Positions 17,721 through 26,596 are shown, counted from the stretch's first letter. The stretch is 56,309 nucleotides of DNA from an uncultured Prevotellaceae bacterium (GCA_902792635.1 CADBAG010000013.1:1-56309), one strand, 5' to 3'. Translations and numbers: made by a program. Notes: generated from the sequence alone by a model not told the origin.

Positions 17721-19286
17721 TTACATAGGCATGCAACCATGTTTCTTGGCAGGCAGCGACTGACGCTTGTGAGCTAACTGTGCCAAACCACGGCAGATGC
17801 GGAAACGAGTGTTGCGAGGCTCGATGACATCATCGATGTAACCGAACTGAGCAGCCTGATAAGGATTGGCGAAGGTCTTCGTGTACTCATCTTCCTTCTC
17901 AGCGAGGAACGACTTGACATCGCCGCCTTCTTCCTTGACCTTCTTGGCCTCTTTACCACAAAGAATAGCCACAGCACCACTTGCACCCATCACAGCGATC
18001 TCTGCGGTAGGCCAAGCAAAGTTGAGGTCAGCACGAAGCTGCTTGCAACCCATCACGATATGGCTGCCACCATAGCTTTTTCTCAGGGTGATCGTGATCT
18101 TTGGAACCGTAGCCTCACCATAAGCATAGAGCAACTGGGCACCATGCAGGATGACGGCATTGTATTCCTGACCTGTACCGGGAAGGAATCCAGGAACATC
18201 AACGAGAGATACGATAGGAATATTGAAAGCGTCGCAGAAACGAACGAAACGAGCGCCCTTACGAGAAGCGTTCACATCGAGGACACCAGCATAAGCTGAA
18301 GGCTGGTTAGCAACGATACCTACGCTCTGACCATTGAAACGAGCGAAACCGGTAATAATATTCTTAGCGAACTTAGGCTGCACCTCGAAGAACTCACCGT
18401 TATCTGTGATAGCCGTGATGACCTTATACATATCGTAAGCCTTATTGGGATCATCGGGCAGAATCTCGTTGAGCAGATCTTCCTTGCGGTCCACCGGATC
18501 GGTGCACTCCACGCGCGGAGCCTCCTCTGTGTTGTTAGAAGGAATATAGCTGAGCAGCTTCTTGATCATCTTCATGGCATCCTCTTCGGTCTTAGCCGTG
18601 AAGCTTGTCACACCACTCTTGCTGGCATGAACACTGGCACCGCCAAGATGCTCAGAGTCGATGTCCTCGCCGGTAACAGTCTTCACAACCTTCGGACCGG
18701 TAAGGAACATATAACTCGTGCCTTCAGTCATCAGAATGAAGTCGGTGAGGGCAGGGGAGTAGACTGCACCACCTGCGCAAGGACCAAGGATCATTGAGAT
18801 CTGAGGAATGACACCCGAAGCAAGGATGTTACGCTCGAAGATCTCACCATAGCCGGCAAGTGCAGAGATACCTTCCTGGATACGTGCGCCACCACTGTCG
18901 TTCATGCAGATGACAGGAGCGCCGTTCTGCATAGCCATATCCATGACCTTGCAGATCTTCTGTGCCATGGTCTCAGAGAGAGAGCCACCGTTGACCGTGA
19001 AGTCCTGGGCATAGACATAAACGAGACGACCGTCGATCGTAGCAGAACCTGCTACGACACCATCGCCGAGGAACTGTTTCTTCTCCATACCGAAGTTGTG
19101 ACAACGGTGGAGCTTGAACATATCGTACTCCTCGAAAGAGTCCTTGTCAACAAGCATCTCGATACGCTCGCGGGCTGTGTACTTGCCACGGGCATGCTGC
19201 TTGTCGATAGCCTTCTGTCCACCACCAAGACGGGCTTGCTCACGCTTGGCTACAAGCTCCTTGATTTTCTCAGTTTGAATGCTCAT
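17721..19286 (-). CDS. mmdA: Methylmalonyl-CoA decarboxylase alpha / acyl-CoA carboxyltransferase subunit
   Basis: This 521-residue carboxyltransferase moves a carboxyl group between (methyl)malonyl-CoA and biotin. It has the two crotonase-like halves of the family: the N-terminal one with NGGSLSETMAQK, NDSGGARIQEG and GPCAGGAVYSPALTDF; the C-terminal one with LVDVPGFLPGTGQE and KSYGGSHIVMGCKQL. It matches mmdA of Bacteroidales, used in succinate-to-propionate fermentation. The following genes are the 49-residue OadG-tail-like protein and the biotin carrier. No membrane beta subunit or biotin carboxylase gene lies nearby, so the exact reaction (decarboxylase, carboxylase or transcarboxylase) is open. 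Confidence 0.9.
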   Translation of the reverse strand: MSIQTEKIKELVAKREQARLGGGQKAIDKQHARGKYTARERIEMLVDKDSFEEYDMFKLHRCHNFGMEKKQFLGDGVVAGSATIDGRLVYVYAQDFTVNGGSLSETMAQKICKVMDMAMQNGAPVICMNDSGGARIQEGISALAGYGEIFERNILASGVIPQISMILGPCAGGAVYSPALTDFILMTEGTSYMFLTGPKVVKTVTGEDIDSEHLGGASVHASKSGVTSFTAKTEEDAMKMIKKLLSYIPSNNTEEAPRVECTDPVDRKEDLLNEILPDDPNKAYDMYKVITAITDNGEFFEVQPKFAKNIITGFARFNGQSVGIVANQPSAYAGVLDVNASRKGARFVRFCDAFNIPIVSLVDVPGFLPGTGQEYNAVILHGAQLLYAYGEATVPKITITLRKSYGGSHIVMGCKQLRADLNFAWPTAEIAVMGASGAVAILCGKEAKKVKEEGGDVKSFLAEKEDEYTKTFANPYQAAQFGYIDDVIEPRNTRFRICRGLAQLAHKRQSLPAKKHGCMPM

Positions 19287-19369
19287 AATTGCTTATATTA
19301 ATTTCTTTTATTGTTATGAACTACTGTTGTATTGCTCCGCCGATTTTCACCGTCGCTGCAATTTTTGTG

Positions 19370-19377
19370 CAAAGTTA
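19370..19377 (-). promoter_or_regulatory. -7 promoter box of mmdA
   Basis: The minus strand reads TAACTTTG, a full match to TAnnTTTG, 84 bp before the mmdA start. A CAAA (TTTG on the minus strand) at 19392 is a little close (14 nt). It overlaps the region of the divergent galE promoter. Confidence 0.6.
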
Positions 19378-19398
19378 GTAATTTTTTCCGCCAAATGC

Positions 19399-19428
19399 TT
19401 GTTGATAGAAGAAAATTAAGTATCTTTG
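19399..19428 (+). promoter_or_regulatory. galE promoter
   Basis: TTGTTG at 19399-19404 lies about 19 nt before TATCTTTG (19421-19428), fitting the Bacteroidetes -33/-7 pattern. The start codon follows 60 bp later. Confidence 0.75.
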
Positions 19429-19488
19429 TGGGCGAAATAAAGGAAAACTTTTAATTCTTAAATATAACAACATAAATATAATAATGTG

Positions 19489-20529
19489 ATGAAACAAACC
19501 ATCCTTGTTACCGGAGGTACGGGCTTTATCGGCTCTCACACATCTGTAGAACTCATTGAGGCAGGCTATAAAGTGGTGATCGTTGACGACTTGTCCAATT
19601 CCAAGATTGAAGTTCTTGACGGTATTGAAAAGATAACAGGCGTACGCCCCGCATTCGAGAAGGTTGACTTGCGTGACAAGGAAGCCACGGAGAATGTATT
19701 CAAGAAATACCCCGACATTGAAGGTATCATCCATTTTGCTGCCAGCAAAGCAGTAGGAGAGAGCGTGCAGAAGCCGTTGCTCTACTATCGCAATAACATC
19801 ACGTCGCTCATCAATCTCCTGGAACTGATGCCAAAATATAATGTGAAGGGTATCATCTTCTCATCGAGTTGCACGGTCTATGGTCAGCCCAAACCCGAGA
19901 ATCTTCCTGTGACTGAGACTGCTCCTCACCAGAAGGCTACATCTCCTTATGGTAACACAAAGGAGATCAATGAGCAGATCATTCACGACTATATTCACAG
20001 CGGTGCTCCTATCAAGAGTATCATCCTCAGATATTTCAACCCCATTGGTGCACACCCATCCGCTCTCATCGGAGAACTTCCTAATGGTGTGCCTAACAAC
20101 CTTATCCCTTACGTCACACAGACAGCTATCGGTATCCGTAAGCAGTTGACCATCTTCGGTAACGATTACAACACTCCTGATGGCACCTGTATCCGCGACT
20201 ATATCTATGTCGTAGACCTTGCCAAGGCTCATGTGGCTGCTATGCGCCGCGTACTTGATGATGAGGACAGCCCTGTCATCGACTACTTTAACATCGGTAC
20301 AGGTCATGGCAACTCTACCTTAGAGATTGTCGAGACCTTCGAGAAAGCTACAGGCGTAAAACTCAACTGGAAGTATGGACCCCGTCGTGAGGGCGATATC
20401 GAAAAGATCTGGGGCGACTGCACAAAGGCCAATAAGGAACTGGGCTGGAAGGCTGAGACTCCGCTCGACGATGTGATGCGCTCCGCATGGAAGTGGCAGT
20501 TGAAGCTTCGCGAAGACGGAGTGATGTAA
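19489..20529 (+). CDS. galE: UDP-glucose 4-epimerase
   Basis: GalE interconverts UDP-glucose and UDP-galactose using bound NAD. The 346-residue protein has the Rossmann motif VTGGTGFIGSH (7-17), a conserved serine region SSSCTVYGQP and the catalytic Tyr-x3-Lys in SPYGNTK (Y at about 151). The RDYIYVVDLAKAH segment is also typical of GalE. Transcription runs from a TATCTTTG promoter. A GTG at 19486 lies just before, but the ATG at 19489 is the better start. The mmdA gene is divergent, and the 3' side has two hairpins. It serves galactose use and sugar precursors for the cell surface. Confidence 0.95.
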   Translation: MKQTILVTGGTGFIGSHTSVELIEAGYKVVIVDDLSNSKIEVLDGIEKITGVRPAFEKVDLRDKEATENVFKKYPDIEGIIHFAASKAVGESVQKPLLYYRNNITSLINLLELMPKYNVKGIIFSSSCTVYGQPKPENLPVTETAPHQKATSPYGNTKEINEQIIHDYIHSGAPIKSIILRYFNPIGAHPSALIGELPNGVPNNLIPYVTQTAIGIRKQLTIFGNDYNTPDGTCIRDYIYVVDLAKAHVAAMRRVLDDEDSPVIDYFNIGTGHGNSTLEIVETFEKATGVKLNWKYGPRREGDIEKIWGDCTKANKELGWKAETPLDDVMRSAWKWQLKLREDGVM

Positions 20530-20560
20530 AGTATAATCTCTCTTACAATAAAATAATACC

Positions 20561-20580
20561 GCGGGTCATTCCCGCAATTT
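20561..20580 (+). terminator. galE terminator, first hairpin
   Basis: GCGGG (20561-20565) pairs with CCCGC (20571-20575), followed by AATTTTG. The stem is short; it lies 32 bp after the galE stop. Confidence 0.55.
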
Positions 20581-20594
20581 TGTGTTTGTGTTGT

Positions 20595-20629
20595 GTGGGC
20601 TTCCGACGTGATGTCGTGGGCCCACTTTT
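20595..20629 (+). terminator. Second hairpin downstream of galE
   Basis: GTGGGC (20595-20600) pairs with GCCCAC (20620-20625), with a smaller CGAC/GTCG stem inside, followed by TTTT. It may back up the first terminator. Confidence 0.6.
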
Positions 20630-20633
20630 CATG

Positions 20634-20692
20634 TTGAAAAATGGAAAGAATGAAATATTGAAAAATGGAAAGAATGAAAAAATGAAAAATTA
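20634..20692. repeat. A-rich direct repeat, 24-bp period
   Basis: TTGAAAAATGGAAAGAATGA begins at 20634 and again at 20658, followed by AAAATGAAAAATT. It lies between the galE hairpins and the rpsP promoter and belongs with the repeats at 1871 and 17622. Confidence 0.75.
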
Positions 20693-20704
20693 ATGGCGTA
20701 ACTC

Positions 20705-20735
20705 TTTGTGGATAAAGGAAAAAGCAGTAACTTTG
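20705..20735 (+). promoter_or_regulatory. rpsP promoter
   Basis: TTTG at 20705-20708 is followed after 19 nt by TAACTTTG (20728-20735), an excellent Bacteroidetes promoter. A small CTGTCA/TGGCAG hairpin (20743-20760) lies in the presumed leader. Confidence 0.85.
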
Positions 20736-20796
20736 CACCCGCTGTCACGAGATGGCAGCATAAAATTCAAACCTTTAATTAGTTTTATAACAAAAA

Positions 20797-21369
20797 ATGG
20801 CAACAAAAATCAGATTGCAGCGCGGCGGCCACAAGGGCTACGCAGTTTACAGAATTGTGATCGCTGACGTGAGAGCACCACGTGATGGTAAGTTTATCGA
20901 GAAGATTGGTACATTCAATCCCAACACCAATCCTGCTACCGTAGATTTGAATTTCGACCGTGCCCTCTACTGGGTAGAGACAGGCGCACAGCCTACAGAC
21001 ACTGTCCGCACCATCCTGAAGGGTGAGGGTGTGTACATGATGAAGCATCTTCGCGGCGGCGTGAAGAAGGGCGCATTCGACGAGGCTGCTTGCCAGCAGA
21101 AGTTCGACGCTTGGAAGACCGCTAAGGAGCAGAAGCTCACAGCTGCTAAGGACGCTCAGAGCAAGAGCCGTCAGGAGGCTGCTGCTAAGGCTCTCGATGC
21201 CGAGAAGAAGGTCAACGAGGCTATCGCTAAGAAGGTGGCTGACAAGAAGGCTGCAGAGGCTGCTGCTAAGGCTGAGGCCGAGGCTGCAAAGGCTGCTGAA
21301 GCTGCTGAAGCAGAGAAGGCTGCTGAGGCACCTGCTGCAGAGGCTACTGAGGCTCCCGCAGAGGCATAA
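20797..21369 (+). CDS. rpsP: 30S ribosomal protein S16 with long C-terminal extension
   Basis: S16 is a small-subunit protein that helps 30S assembly. Residues 1-80 or so are the normal S16 domain ([34 protein letters not shown]). The protein goes on to 190 residues, more than twice the E. coli length, with a helical tail of Ala, Lys and Glu ending in [12 protein letters not shown]. Long tails are common in Bacteroidetes S16. The gene has its own promoter and terminator and so is not in the usual rpsP-rimM-trmD-rplS operon. Confidence 0.95.
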   Translation: MATKIRLQRGGHKGYAVYRIVIADVRAPRDGKFIEKIGTFNPNTNPATVDLNFDRALYWVETGAQPTDTVRTILKGEGVYMMKHLRGGVKKGAFDEAACQQKFDAWKTAKEQKLTAAKDAQSKSRQEAAAKALDAEKKVNEAIAKKVADKKAAEAAAKAEAEAAKAAEAAEAEKAAEAPAAEATEAPAEA

Positions 21370-21397
21370 GTCAACAGTTGAGATTAAAATTTCACAG

Positions 21398-21430
21398 GGC
21401 GTTGCTTTCAATAGAAGGCAACGCCTTTTT
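21398..21430 (+). terminator. rpsP terminator
   Basis: GGCGTTGC (21398-21405) pairs with GCAACGCC (21418-21425), with four more pairs inside (one wobble) and a 4-nt loop, followed by TTTTTT. Strong intrinsic terminator. Confidence 0.9.
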
Positions 21431-21527
21431 TATTTCTAAGATTTTTCTTCTATTAATCCCGTTTCTCAATATTTTTGTGTAAGTTTGCAATCGCTATTCA
21501 TATAATCGAATTCATATAAGCTATTCT

Positions 21528-23366
21528 ATGGACAATTATATTGTTTCCGCAAGGAAATACAGGCCAATGACTTTCTCTTCGGTGGTTGGCCAAGATTCTC
21601 TGACCACGACACTGAAAAATGCGGTGAAATCGGGGAAATTGGCGCATGCCTATCTTTTCTGCGGTCCTCGTGGTGTGGGAAAGACGACTTGTGCCCGTAT
21701 TTTTGCCAAGGCCATTAACTGTGAAAACCCTACCCAAGACGGTGAGGCCTGCAACGAGTGTGAGAGTTGCCGTGCTTTCAACGAAGGACGCTCGATGAAT
21801 ATTTTCGAGCTCGATGCCGCGAGCAACAACTCCGTGGAGAATATCAAGACACTCATGGAGCAGACTCTCATTCCTCCACAGACAGGCAAATATAAGGTCT
21901 TTATCATCGATGAGGTCCACATGCTCTCGCAGGCTGCTTTCAATGCTTTCCTCAAAACGTTGGAGGAACCGCCAGCACACGTGATCTTTATCCTTGCTAC
22001 TACGGAGAAGAACAAGATCCTCCCGACTATTCTCTCACGTTGTCAGATCTATGACTTTGAGCGCATGACCGTGCCTGAGATCATCCATCATCTTGAAATG
22101 GTCGCAGGAAAGGAAGGCATCACTTATGAGGATGAAGCACTTAACGTCATTGCAGAGAAAGCCGATGGCGGTATGCGCGATGCTCTATCTATCTTCGACC
22201 AGGTCTCGAGCTTTTGCCAAGGACATATCACGTATGACAAAGTGCTTCAGGATCTCAACGTTCTGGATACTGACAACTACTTCAAGATCATAGATCTTTC
22301 CCTTGAGAACAAAGCAGCTGATATCATGGTATTGCTCGACAATATCATCCAGCATGGTTTCGATGGAAGCAATGTAGTCAACGGACTGGCCTCCCATGTC
22401 CGCAATGTGATGATGGCTAAGGATGAGCAGACCCTTCCCCTTTTGGAAGTCAGCGAAGGGCAACGTCAGAAATACAAAGAACAGGCACAGAAATGTCCGC
22501 TTCCATTCCTTTATAAGGCACTGAGAATCCTCAACGAGTGTGATGTTCAGTATCGCCAGAGCAGTAATAAACGGCTCTTGGTGGAGCTTACGCTTATTCG
22601 TGTGGCGCAGATCACGCAACCGGAGGATGCTGATGTGCCGGCTGGTGGGCGTAGCCCTATGCGATTGAAATCCCTGTTTAAGAAAAACAATGTGGTGCAG
22701 CCTAAACCGGCTATGCAGGTGACCGGGACTGCACGGACCCTTGCTACGCACAAGACAACAAAAGCAGCTCCTGTTAAGGCTGAACAAAAAGAAGAGCCTA
22801 AGAATGTAAATAAGTCAGTATCAGGAAGTTTTAAGCCTCAGACTGCATCAGTAGGAACTCTGAAAAGCGGAGTTACTTTCCACTTGAAGAACATTGGCAT
22901 GACCTTCGACGATCTCAGACGAAAGCCGAAAGCCAATGACATGACGGAGGCTGTCAAGGTAGATGAAGCGGAAGCACAAAAGGTAGCAGAGAGCAAACCC
23001 GAAGCTCAGTTTACGGACGATGACCTCATCCGCGAATGGACGGCCATGTGCAACCGTATGCCGCAAAAGTTCGTAGGCTTGGCAGCTCGACTGAAGAATC
23101 TTGTGCCAGCTATCACCGAGTATCCGAATATCGAAGTGGTTGTGGACAACAAGCTCTTGCTTGATCAGATCAATGCCATCAGCCGCAACATCCGCGCCAC
23201 GATGCGCATGAAGCTGCACAACACCCTCATCGAATTTACGCCACGCCTCGCCAAACAGGATGAGAACCAACGTGCACTGACCAAGCTCGAGGTCTTTGAT
23301 GCATTGAGAAAAAAGAACCCCGCCATCGAAAAACTGAGAGTGGGGCTTGGACTCGAACTAAGTTAA
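21528..23366 (+). CDS. dnaX: DNA polymerase III subunit gamma/tau
   Basis: DnaX is the ATPase core of the clamp loader. The 612-residue protein has the Walker A motif CGPRGVGKTT (45-54), the zinc-binding cysteines C65, C75, C78 and C81, the DEVHM Walker B region (about 125) and the sensor motif TILSRCQIYDF (about 166-176). The C-terminal third (after about 360) is a charged, poorly conserved tau-like region ending in a small domain. No clear AAAAAAG-type slippery site was seen, so a frameshifted short gamma form is not indicated. A TAAGTTTG sequence at 21480-21487 may be its -7 box. Confidence 0.95.
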   Translation: MDNYIVSARKYRPMTFSSVVGQDSLTTTLKNAVKSGKLAHAYLFCGPRGVGKTTCARIFAKAINCENPTQDGEACNECESCRAFNEGRSMNIFELDAASNNSVENIKTLMEQTLIPPQTGKYKVFIIDEVHMLSQAAFNAFLKTLEEPPAHVIFILATTEKNKILPTILSRCQIYDFERMTVPEIIHHLEMVAGKEGITYEDEALNVIAEKADGGMRDALSIFDQVSSFCQGHITYDKVLQDLNVLDTDNYFKIIDLSLENKAADIMVLLDNIIQHGFDGSNVVNGLASHVRNVMMAKDEQTLPLLEVSEGQRQKYKEQAQKCPLPFLYKALRILNECDVQYRQSSNKRLLVELTLIRVAQITQPEDADVPAGGRSPMRLKSLFKKNNVVQPKPAMQVTGTARTLATHKTTKAAPVKAEQKEEPKNVNKSVSGSFKPQTASVGTLKSGVTFHLKNIGMTFDDLRRKPKANDMTEAVKVDEAEAQKVAESKPEAQFTDDDLIREWTAMCNRMPQKFVGLAARLKNLVPAITEYPNIEVVVDNKLLLDQINAISRNIRATMRMKLHNTLIEFTPRLAKQDENQRALTKLEVFDALRKKNPAIEKLRVGLGLELS

Positions 23367-23440
23367 CCACAAAAGTTAATCAACAATATTTTTGTGATTA
23401 GCCACTGATGTAAACAATGAAAATCAATAAAGCATAAAAA

Positions 23441-23480
23441 AACAGTGAGCGGGAATCAAATCCTCGCTCACTGTTTTCTT
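23441..23480. terminator. Bidirectional terminator between dnaX and asnA
   Basis: AACAGTGAGCG (23441-23451) pairs with CGCTCACTGTT (23465-23475). A-rich sequence lies before the stem and TTCTTT after it, so it can serve both convergent genes. Confidence 0.88.
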
Positions 23481-23520
23481 TATTCTTTCTTCTTTATTCT
23501 TTAGCGAAGCGTAAAGTAAA

Positions 23521-24558
23521 TTAGATCAGCGGCATACCGAGCTCTGCACATTCCTTACGCATATCCTCAGGCCAGATACTTGCCTGGATCTCGCCGATAT
23601 GTGCCTTGTGAAGCATCACCATGCAGAGACGACTCTGACCGATACCACCACCAATGCTGAGCGGAAGCTTGTCGTTGAGCAACTGCTGGTGGAAGTAAAG
23701 CTTCTCGCGCTCTTCCTGATGCTCAATCTTCAACTGGCGCAGCAAGCTCTCTTTGTCCACACGGATACCCATTGAACTGAGCTCAAAGGAACGACCGAGA
23801 ACAGGATACCAGATAAGGATATCACCATTGAGACCTGCCTTGCCGTTCTCTGCGATCGTTGACCAGTCATCATAGTCGGGGGCACGTCCATCGTGCTTCT
23901 TACCGTCAGAGAGTTTGCCACCGATGCCCTCTACGAACACGGCTCCGTATTTCTCGCAGATAGCATCCTCACGCTCATGCGGCGTCTTATCGGGATACAT
24001 ATCAAGCAGATCCTGAGAGTGAACGAAATGAATCTCACGGGGAAGGAAAGGCTTGAGCTGCGGGAAGTTCTCACAAGCGAGGAACTCTGTACGAAGAATA
24101 GCACTGTAGATACGGCGCACTACATCCTCCAAGAAAGCAATGGTGCGGTCCTCACGATTGATAACAGCTTCCCAGTCCCACTGGTCTACATAGAGTGAGT
24201 GAAGGTTATCCAACTCCTCGTCAGCACGGATAGCGTTCATATCCGTGTAGATACCATAGCCAGGCTGTACGCCGAACTTAGCGAGGGTAAGACGTTTCCA
24301 CTTAGCCAAGGAGTGCACGACCTCTGCCTTTGCCTCGTTCATGTCCTTGATGGGAAAGGTTACTGGGCGTTCAACTCCGTTCAGGTCGTCGTTGATACCC
24401 AATCCTTTAAGCACAAAGAGCGGTGCCGTAGCACGACTCAGGCGAAGTTCTGTAGAGAGGTTCTGCTGGAAGAACTCCTTGATCATCTTGATGCCATGTT
24501 CCGTCTGTTGACGGTCCAAGAGCGTCTTGTAGCCGATGGGCTTGATTAAATGACTCAT
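23521..24558 (-). CDS. asnA: Aspartate-ammonia ligase
   Basis: AsnA makes asparagine from aspartate, ammonia and ATP. The 345-residue protein matches the family along its length, with an aminoacyl-tRNA-synthetase-like class II fold: RLSRATAPLFVLKGLGINDDLNG (about 39-61), VHSLAKWKRLTLAKFG (about 81-96) and the C-terminal SIGGGIGQSRLCMVMLHKAHIGE (about 300-322). The start at 24558 gives the usual N-terminus (MSHLIKPIGYKTLLDR). It has its own promoter and is convergent with dnaX. This ammonia-using type is common in ammonia-rich gut habitats. Confidence 0.96.
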   Translation of the reverse strand: MSHLIKPIGYKTLLDRQQTEHGIKMIKEFFQQNLSTELRLSRATAPLFVLKGLGINDDLNGVERPVTFPIKDMNEAKAEVVHSLAKWKRLTLAKFGVQPGYGIYTDMNAIRADEELDNLHSLYVDQWDWEAVINREDRTIAFLEDVVRRIYSAILRTEFLACENFPQLKPFLPREIHFVHSQDLLDMYPDKTPHEREDAICEKYGAVFVEGIGGKLSDGKKHDGRAPDYDDWSTIAENGKAGLNGDILIWYPVLGRSFELSSMGIRVDKESLLRQLKIEHQEEREKLYFHQQLLNDKLPLSIGGGIGQSRLCMVMLHKAHIGEIQASIWPEDMRKECAELGMPLI

Positions 24559-24601
24559 AAAATAATTTATCTAATTGTTTTCTATTTATCGTTTCAGTAA
24601 G

Positions 24602-24632
24602 CAAAGTTACGCATTTATTATTAATCTGCAAG
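24602..24632 (-). promoter_or_regulatory. asnA promoter
   Basis: On the minus strand CTTG (24629-24632) is followed after 19 nt by TAACTTTG (24602-24609). It lies 44 bp before the asnA start. Confidence 0.75.
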
Positions 24633-24728
24633 CGTTTTGAAGAAATATTTTTCAAATTGCAATACCAATCTATCAGATTATAACCACAATTATTCCAATA
24701 TTTTTCGGGAATATTGTTTGAATTATCG

Positions 24729-24736
24729 TATCTTTG
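24729..24736 (+). promoter_or_regulatory. -7 box of the Nramp gene
   Basis: TATCTTTG is a full match to TAnnTTTG, 32 bp before the start codon. The -33 element is unclear. No Mn-riboswitch-like structure was seen in the leader. Confidence 0.6.
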
Positions 24737-24767
24737 CAAATGAATATACATTATTATAATAATAGAT

Positions 24768-26030
24768 ATGTGGAATCTCATTAAAGAATTGGAGCGTAAG
24801 GACCACCCCCATGTCCTTGGCGCCTTAGACATATTCAAATATATCGGTCCGGGCTTATTGGTAACAGTAGGCTTCATTGATCCGGGAAACTGGGCTACGA
24901 ACTTCGCAGCAGGATCAGAATATGGCTACACGCTTCTCTGGGTCGTAACACTCTCCACCATCATGCTCATTGCCTTGCAGCACAATGTAGCTCACTTAGG
25001 TATCGTTACAGGTCTGTGTCTGAGTGAGGCGGCTGTCAAGTATGCACCGAAGTGGGTCGGCAGACCAATCGTCGTGACGGCTTTCTTAGCCTCCATCTCA
25101 ACCTCACTTGCTGAGATCCTCGGTGGAGCCATCGCCTTGCAGATGCTCTTCGGGATGAGCATCCCCATGGGAGCTATTCTGACGACAGCCGCCGTGCTCA
25201 TCATGCTCTTCACCAATGGCTATAAGCGTATCGAGCGAGCCGTCATCGGGTTCGTATCGATCATCGGCCTGTCGTTTATCTACGAACTTTTCTTGGTGCA
25301 TGTCGACTGGAAGTCAGCAGCCTTCAGCGCCTTTGTGCCTTCTGTTCCACAAGGCTCACTGCTCGTTATCATGAGTGTCCTTGGAGCTGTCGTCATGCCT
25401 CACAACCTCTTCCTCCACTCCGAGATTGTGCAGAGCCGTGAGATCAACCTCGAAGGCGATGAGCGCATTCAGCACATGCTTAAATACGAGCTGTTCGATA
25501 CGCTCTTCTCCATGCTCGTTGGCTGGGCTATCAACTCTGCGATGATCATCCTTGCGGCCTCAACATTCTATGAGCACGGCACACATGTAGAAGAACTCTC
25601 TCAGGCACAGGCTATGCTTCAGCCGCTCCTTGGTAACAATGCTGCCAACATCTTCGCTATCGCCTTGTTGCTTGCGGGCTTGTCGAGTACGATCACAAGT
25701 GGTATGGCTGCAGGTAGTATCTTCTCTGGTCTTTTCCATGAGTCGTATAACGTGAAAGATACCCACTCGGTAGTCGGCATCTTGCTGTCCTTAGGTATCG
25801 CTCTGCTTCTCATCTTCGTCATCGGCAATCCCTTCCAAGGGCTGCTCTATTCGCAGATGTTTCTCTCTATCCAGTTGCCGTTCACCGTATTTCTTCAGGT
25901 GAGTCTCACCTCGTCGAAGCGTGTCATGGGCAAGTATGCGAACAAGCCATGGAACAGTGCTTTCCTCTATGGATTGGCCACGCTCGTGACGGTGCTAAAT
26001 ATCTGGCTGTTGATAGAAGCAATTGGTTGA
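24768..26030 (+). CDS. Nramp-family divalent metal transporter
   Basis: This 420-residue inner-membrane protein imports divalent metal ions with protons, as in MntH. It has about 11 hydrophobic segments. The TM1 motif DPGN is present (GFIDPGNWAT, about residues 37-46), and TM6 has MPHN (VVMPHNLFLHSE, about 206-217). The Met in TM6 is the metal-ligating residue of Mn/Fe-type Nramps, arguing against a Mg- or Al-type relative. It is followed 36 bp later by the KdsC-like gene, which has its own -7 box, so the two are not strictly coupled. Confidence 0.92.
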   Translation: MWNLIKELERKDHPHVLGALDIFKYIGPGLLVTVGFIDPGNWATNFAAGSEYGYTLLWVVTLSTIMLIALQHNVAHLGIVTGLCLSEAAVKYAPKWVGRPIVVTAFLASISTSLAEILGGAIALQMLFGMSIPMGAILTTAAVLIMLFTNGYKRIERAVIGFVSIIGLSFIYELFLVHVDWKSAAFSAFVPSVPQGSLLVIMSVLGAVVMPHNLFLHSEIVQSREINLEGDERIQHMLKYELFDTLFSMLVGWAINSAMIILAASTFYEHGTHVEELSQAQAMLQPLLGNNAANIFAIALLLAGLSSTITSGMAAGSIFSGLFHESYNVKDTHSVVGILLSLGIALLLIFVIGNPFQGLLYSQMFLSIQLPFTVFLQVSLTSSKRVMGKYANKPWNSAFLYGLATLVTVLNIWLLIEAIG

Positions 26031-26037
26031 ATTTTAT

Positions 26038-26045
26038 TACCTTTG
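26038..26045 (+). promoter_or_regulatory. -7 box upstream of the KdsC-like gene
   Basis: TACCTTTG fits TAnnTTTG. It overlaps a TTG at 26043 that could be read as an upstream start, and so supports the ATG at 26067. Confidence 0.5.
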
Positions 26046-26066
26046 CAATCAAATAAAGCAAACACT

Positions 26067-26585
26067 ATGATTGAATATGACCTTACAAAGATAAAAGCCA
26101 TCATCTTTGATGTCGACGGTGTACTGTCAAAGTGCACCGTGCCGATGGATGAGAACGGACTTCCATTGCGAACACTCAATATCAAAGACGGATACGCTAT
26201 CCAGTTAGCTGCAAAGTTAGGGCTCCGCTGTGCCATCATGACAGGCGGAGACTCACCGATGATCCGCAAACGCTATGAGTATCTCGGCATGAAGGATATC
26301 TTCATGAAGTGTGCTGTTAAGATAGAGACTTACAATAAGTTCTTGGAGAAATATGGTCTCCACGACGATGAGATAGTCTACATGGGTGATGACATCCCCG
26401 ACTATGAGATCATGAAGCGCGTAGGATGTCCTTGCTGCCCCGAGGATGCCTGTGAGGAGATTAAGAAAATATCCGTTTATGTCTCACCTTATAAAGGTGG
26501 CGAAGGCTGTGCCCGCGATGTACTGGAGCAAATCATGAAGGCACAACAGCTGTGGCTCAGTTCCGCCAAGGCATTCGGATGGTAA
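26067..26585 (+). CDS. KdsC-like HAD phosphatase
   Basis: This 172-residue HAD-superfamily protein resembles 3-deoxy-D-manno-octulosonate-8-phosphate phosphatase, which frees Kdo for lipid A inner core. It has the nucleophile motif DVDGVLSKC (D15, D17), the second motif as ITGGD-like MTGGDSP (about 60-66) and the third acidic motif MGDDIPDYE (about 110-118). It has the short, cap-less build of KdsC (C0 type), a family that works as a tetramer. The start ATG is 26067. The next gene, maf, follows after 11 bp, so these are an operon. A different sugar-phosphate substrate cannot be ruled out. Confidence 0.85.
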   Translation: MIEYDLTKIKAIIFDVDGVLSKCTVPMDENGLPLRTLNIKDGYAIQLAAKLGLRCAIMTGGDSPMIRKRYEYLGMKDIFMKCAVKIETYNKFLEKYGLHDDEIVYMGDDIPDYEIMKRVGCPCCPEDACEEIKKISVYVSPYKGGEGCARDVLEQIMKAQQLWLSSAKAFGW

Positions 26586-26596
26586 AAACAGAATAA

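Noticed and set aside
22660-22800. Programmed frameshift in dnaX
   Set aside because: No A-AAA-AAG slippery heptamer in the right frame near the end of the gamma region.
24640-24767. Manganese riboswitch before the Nramp gene
   Set aside because: The expected leader is only about 25 nt after the -7 box and has no riboswitch-like structure.
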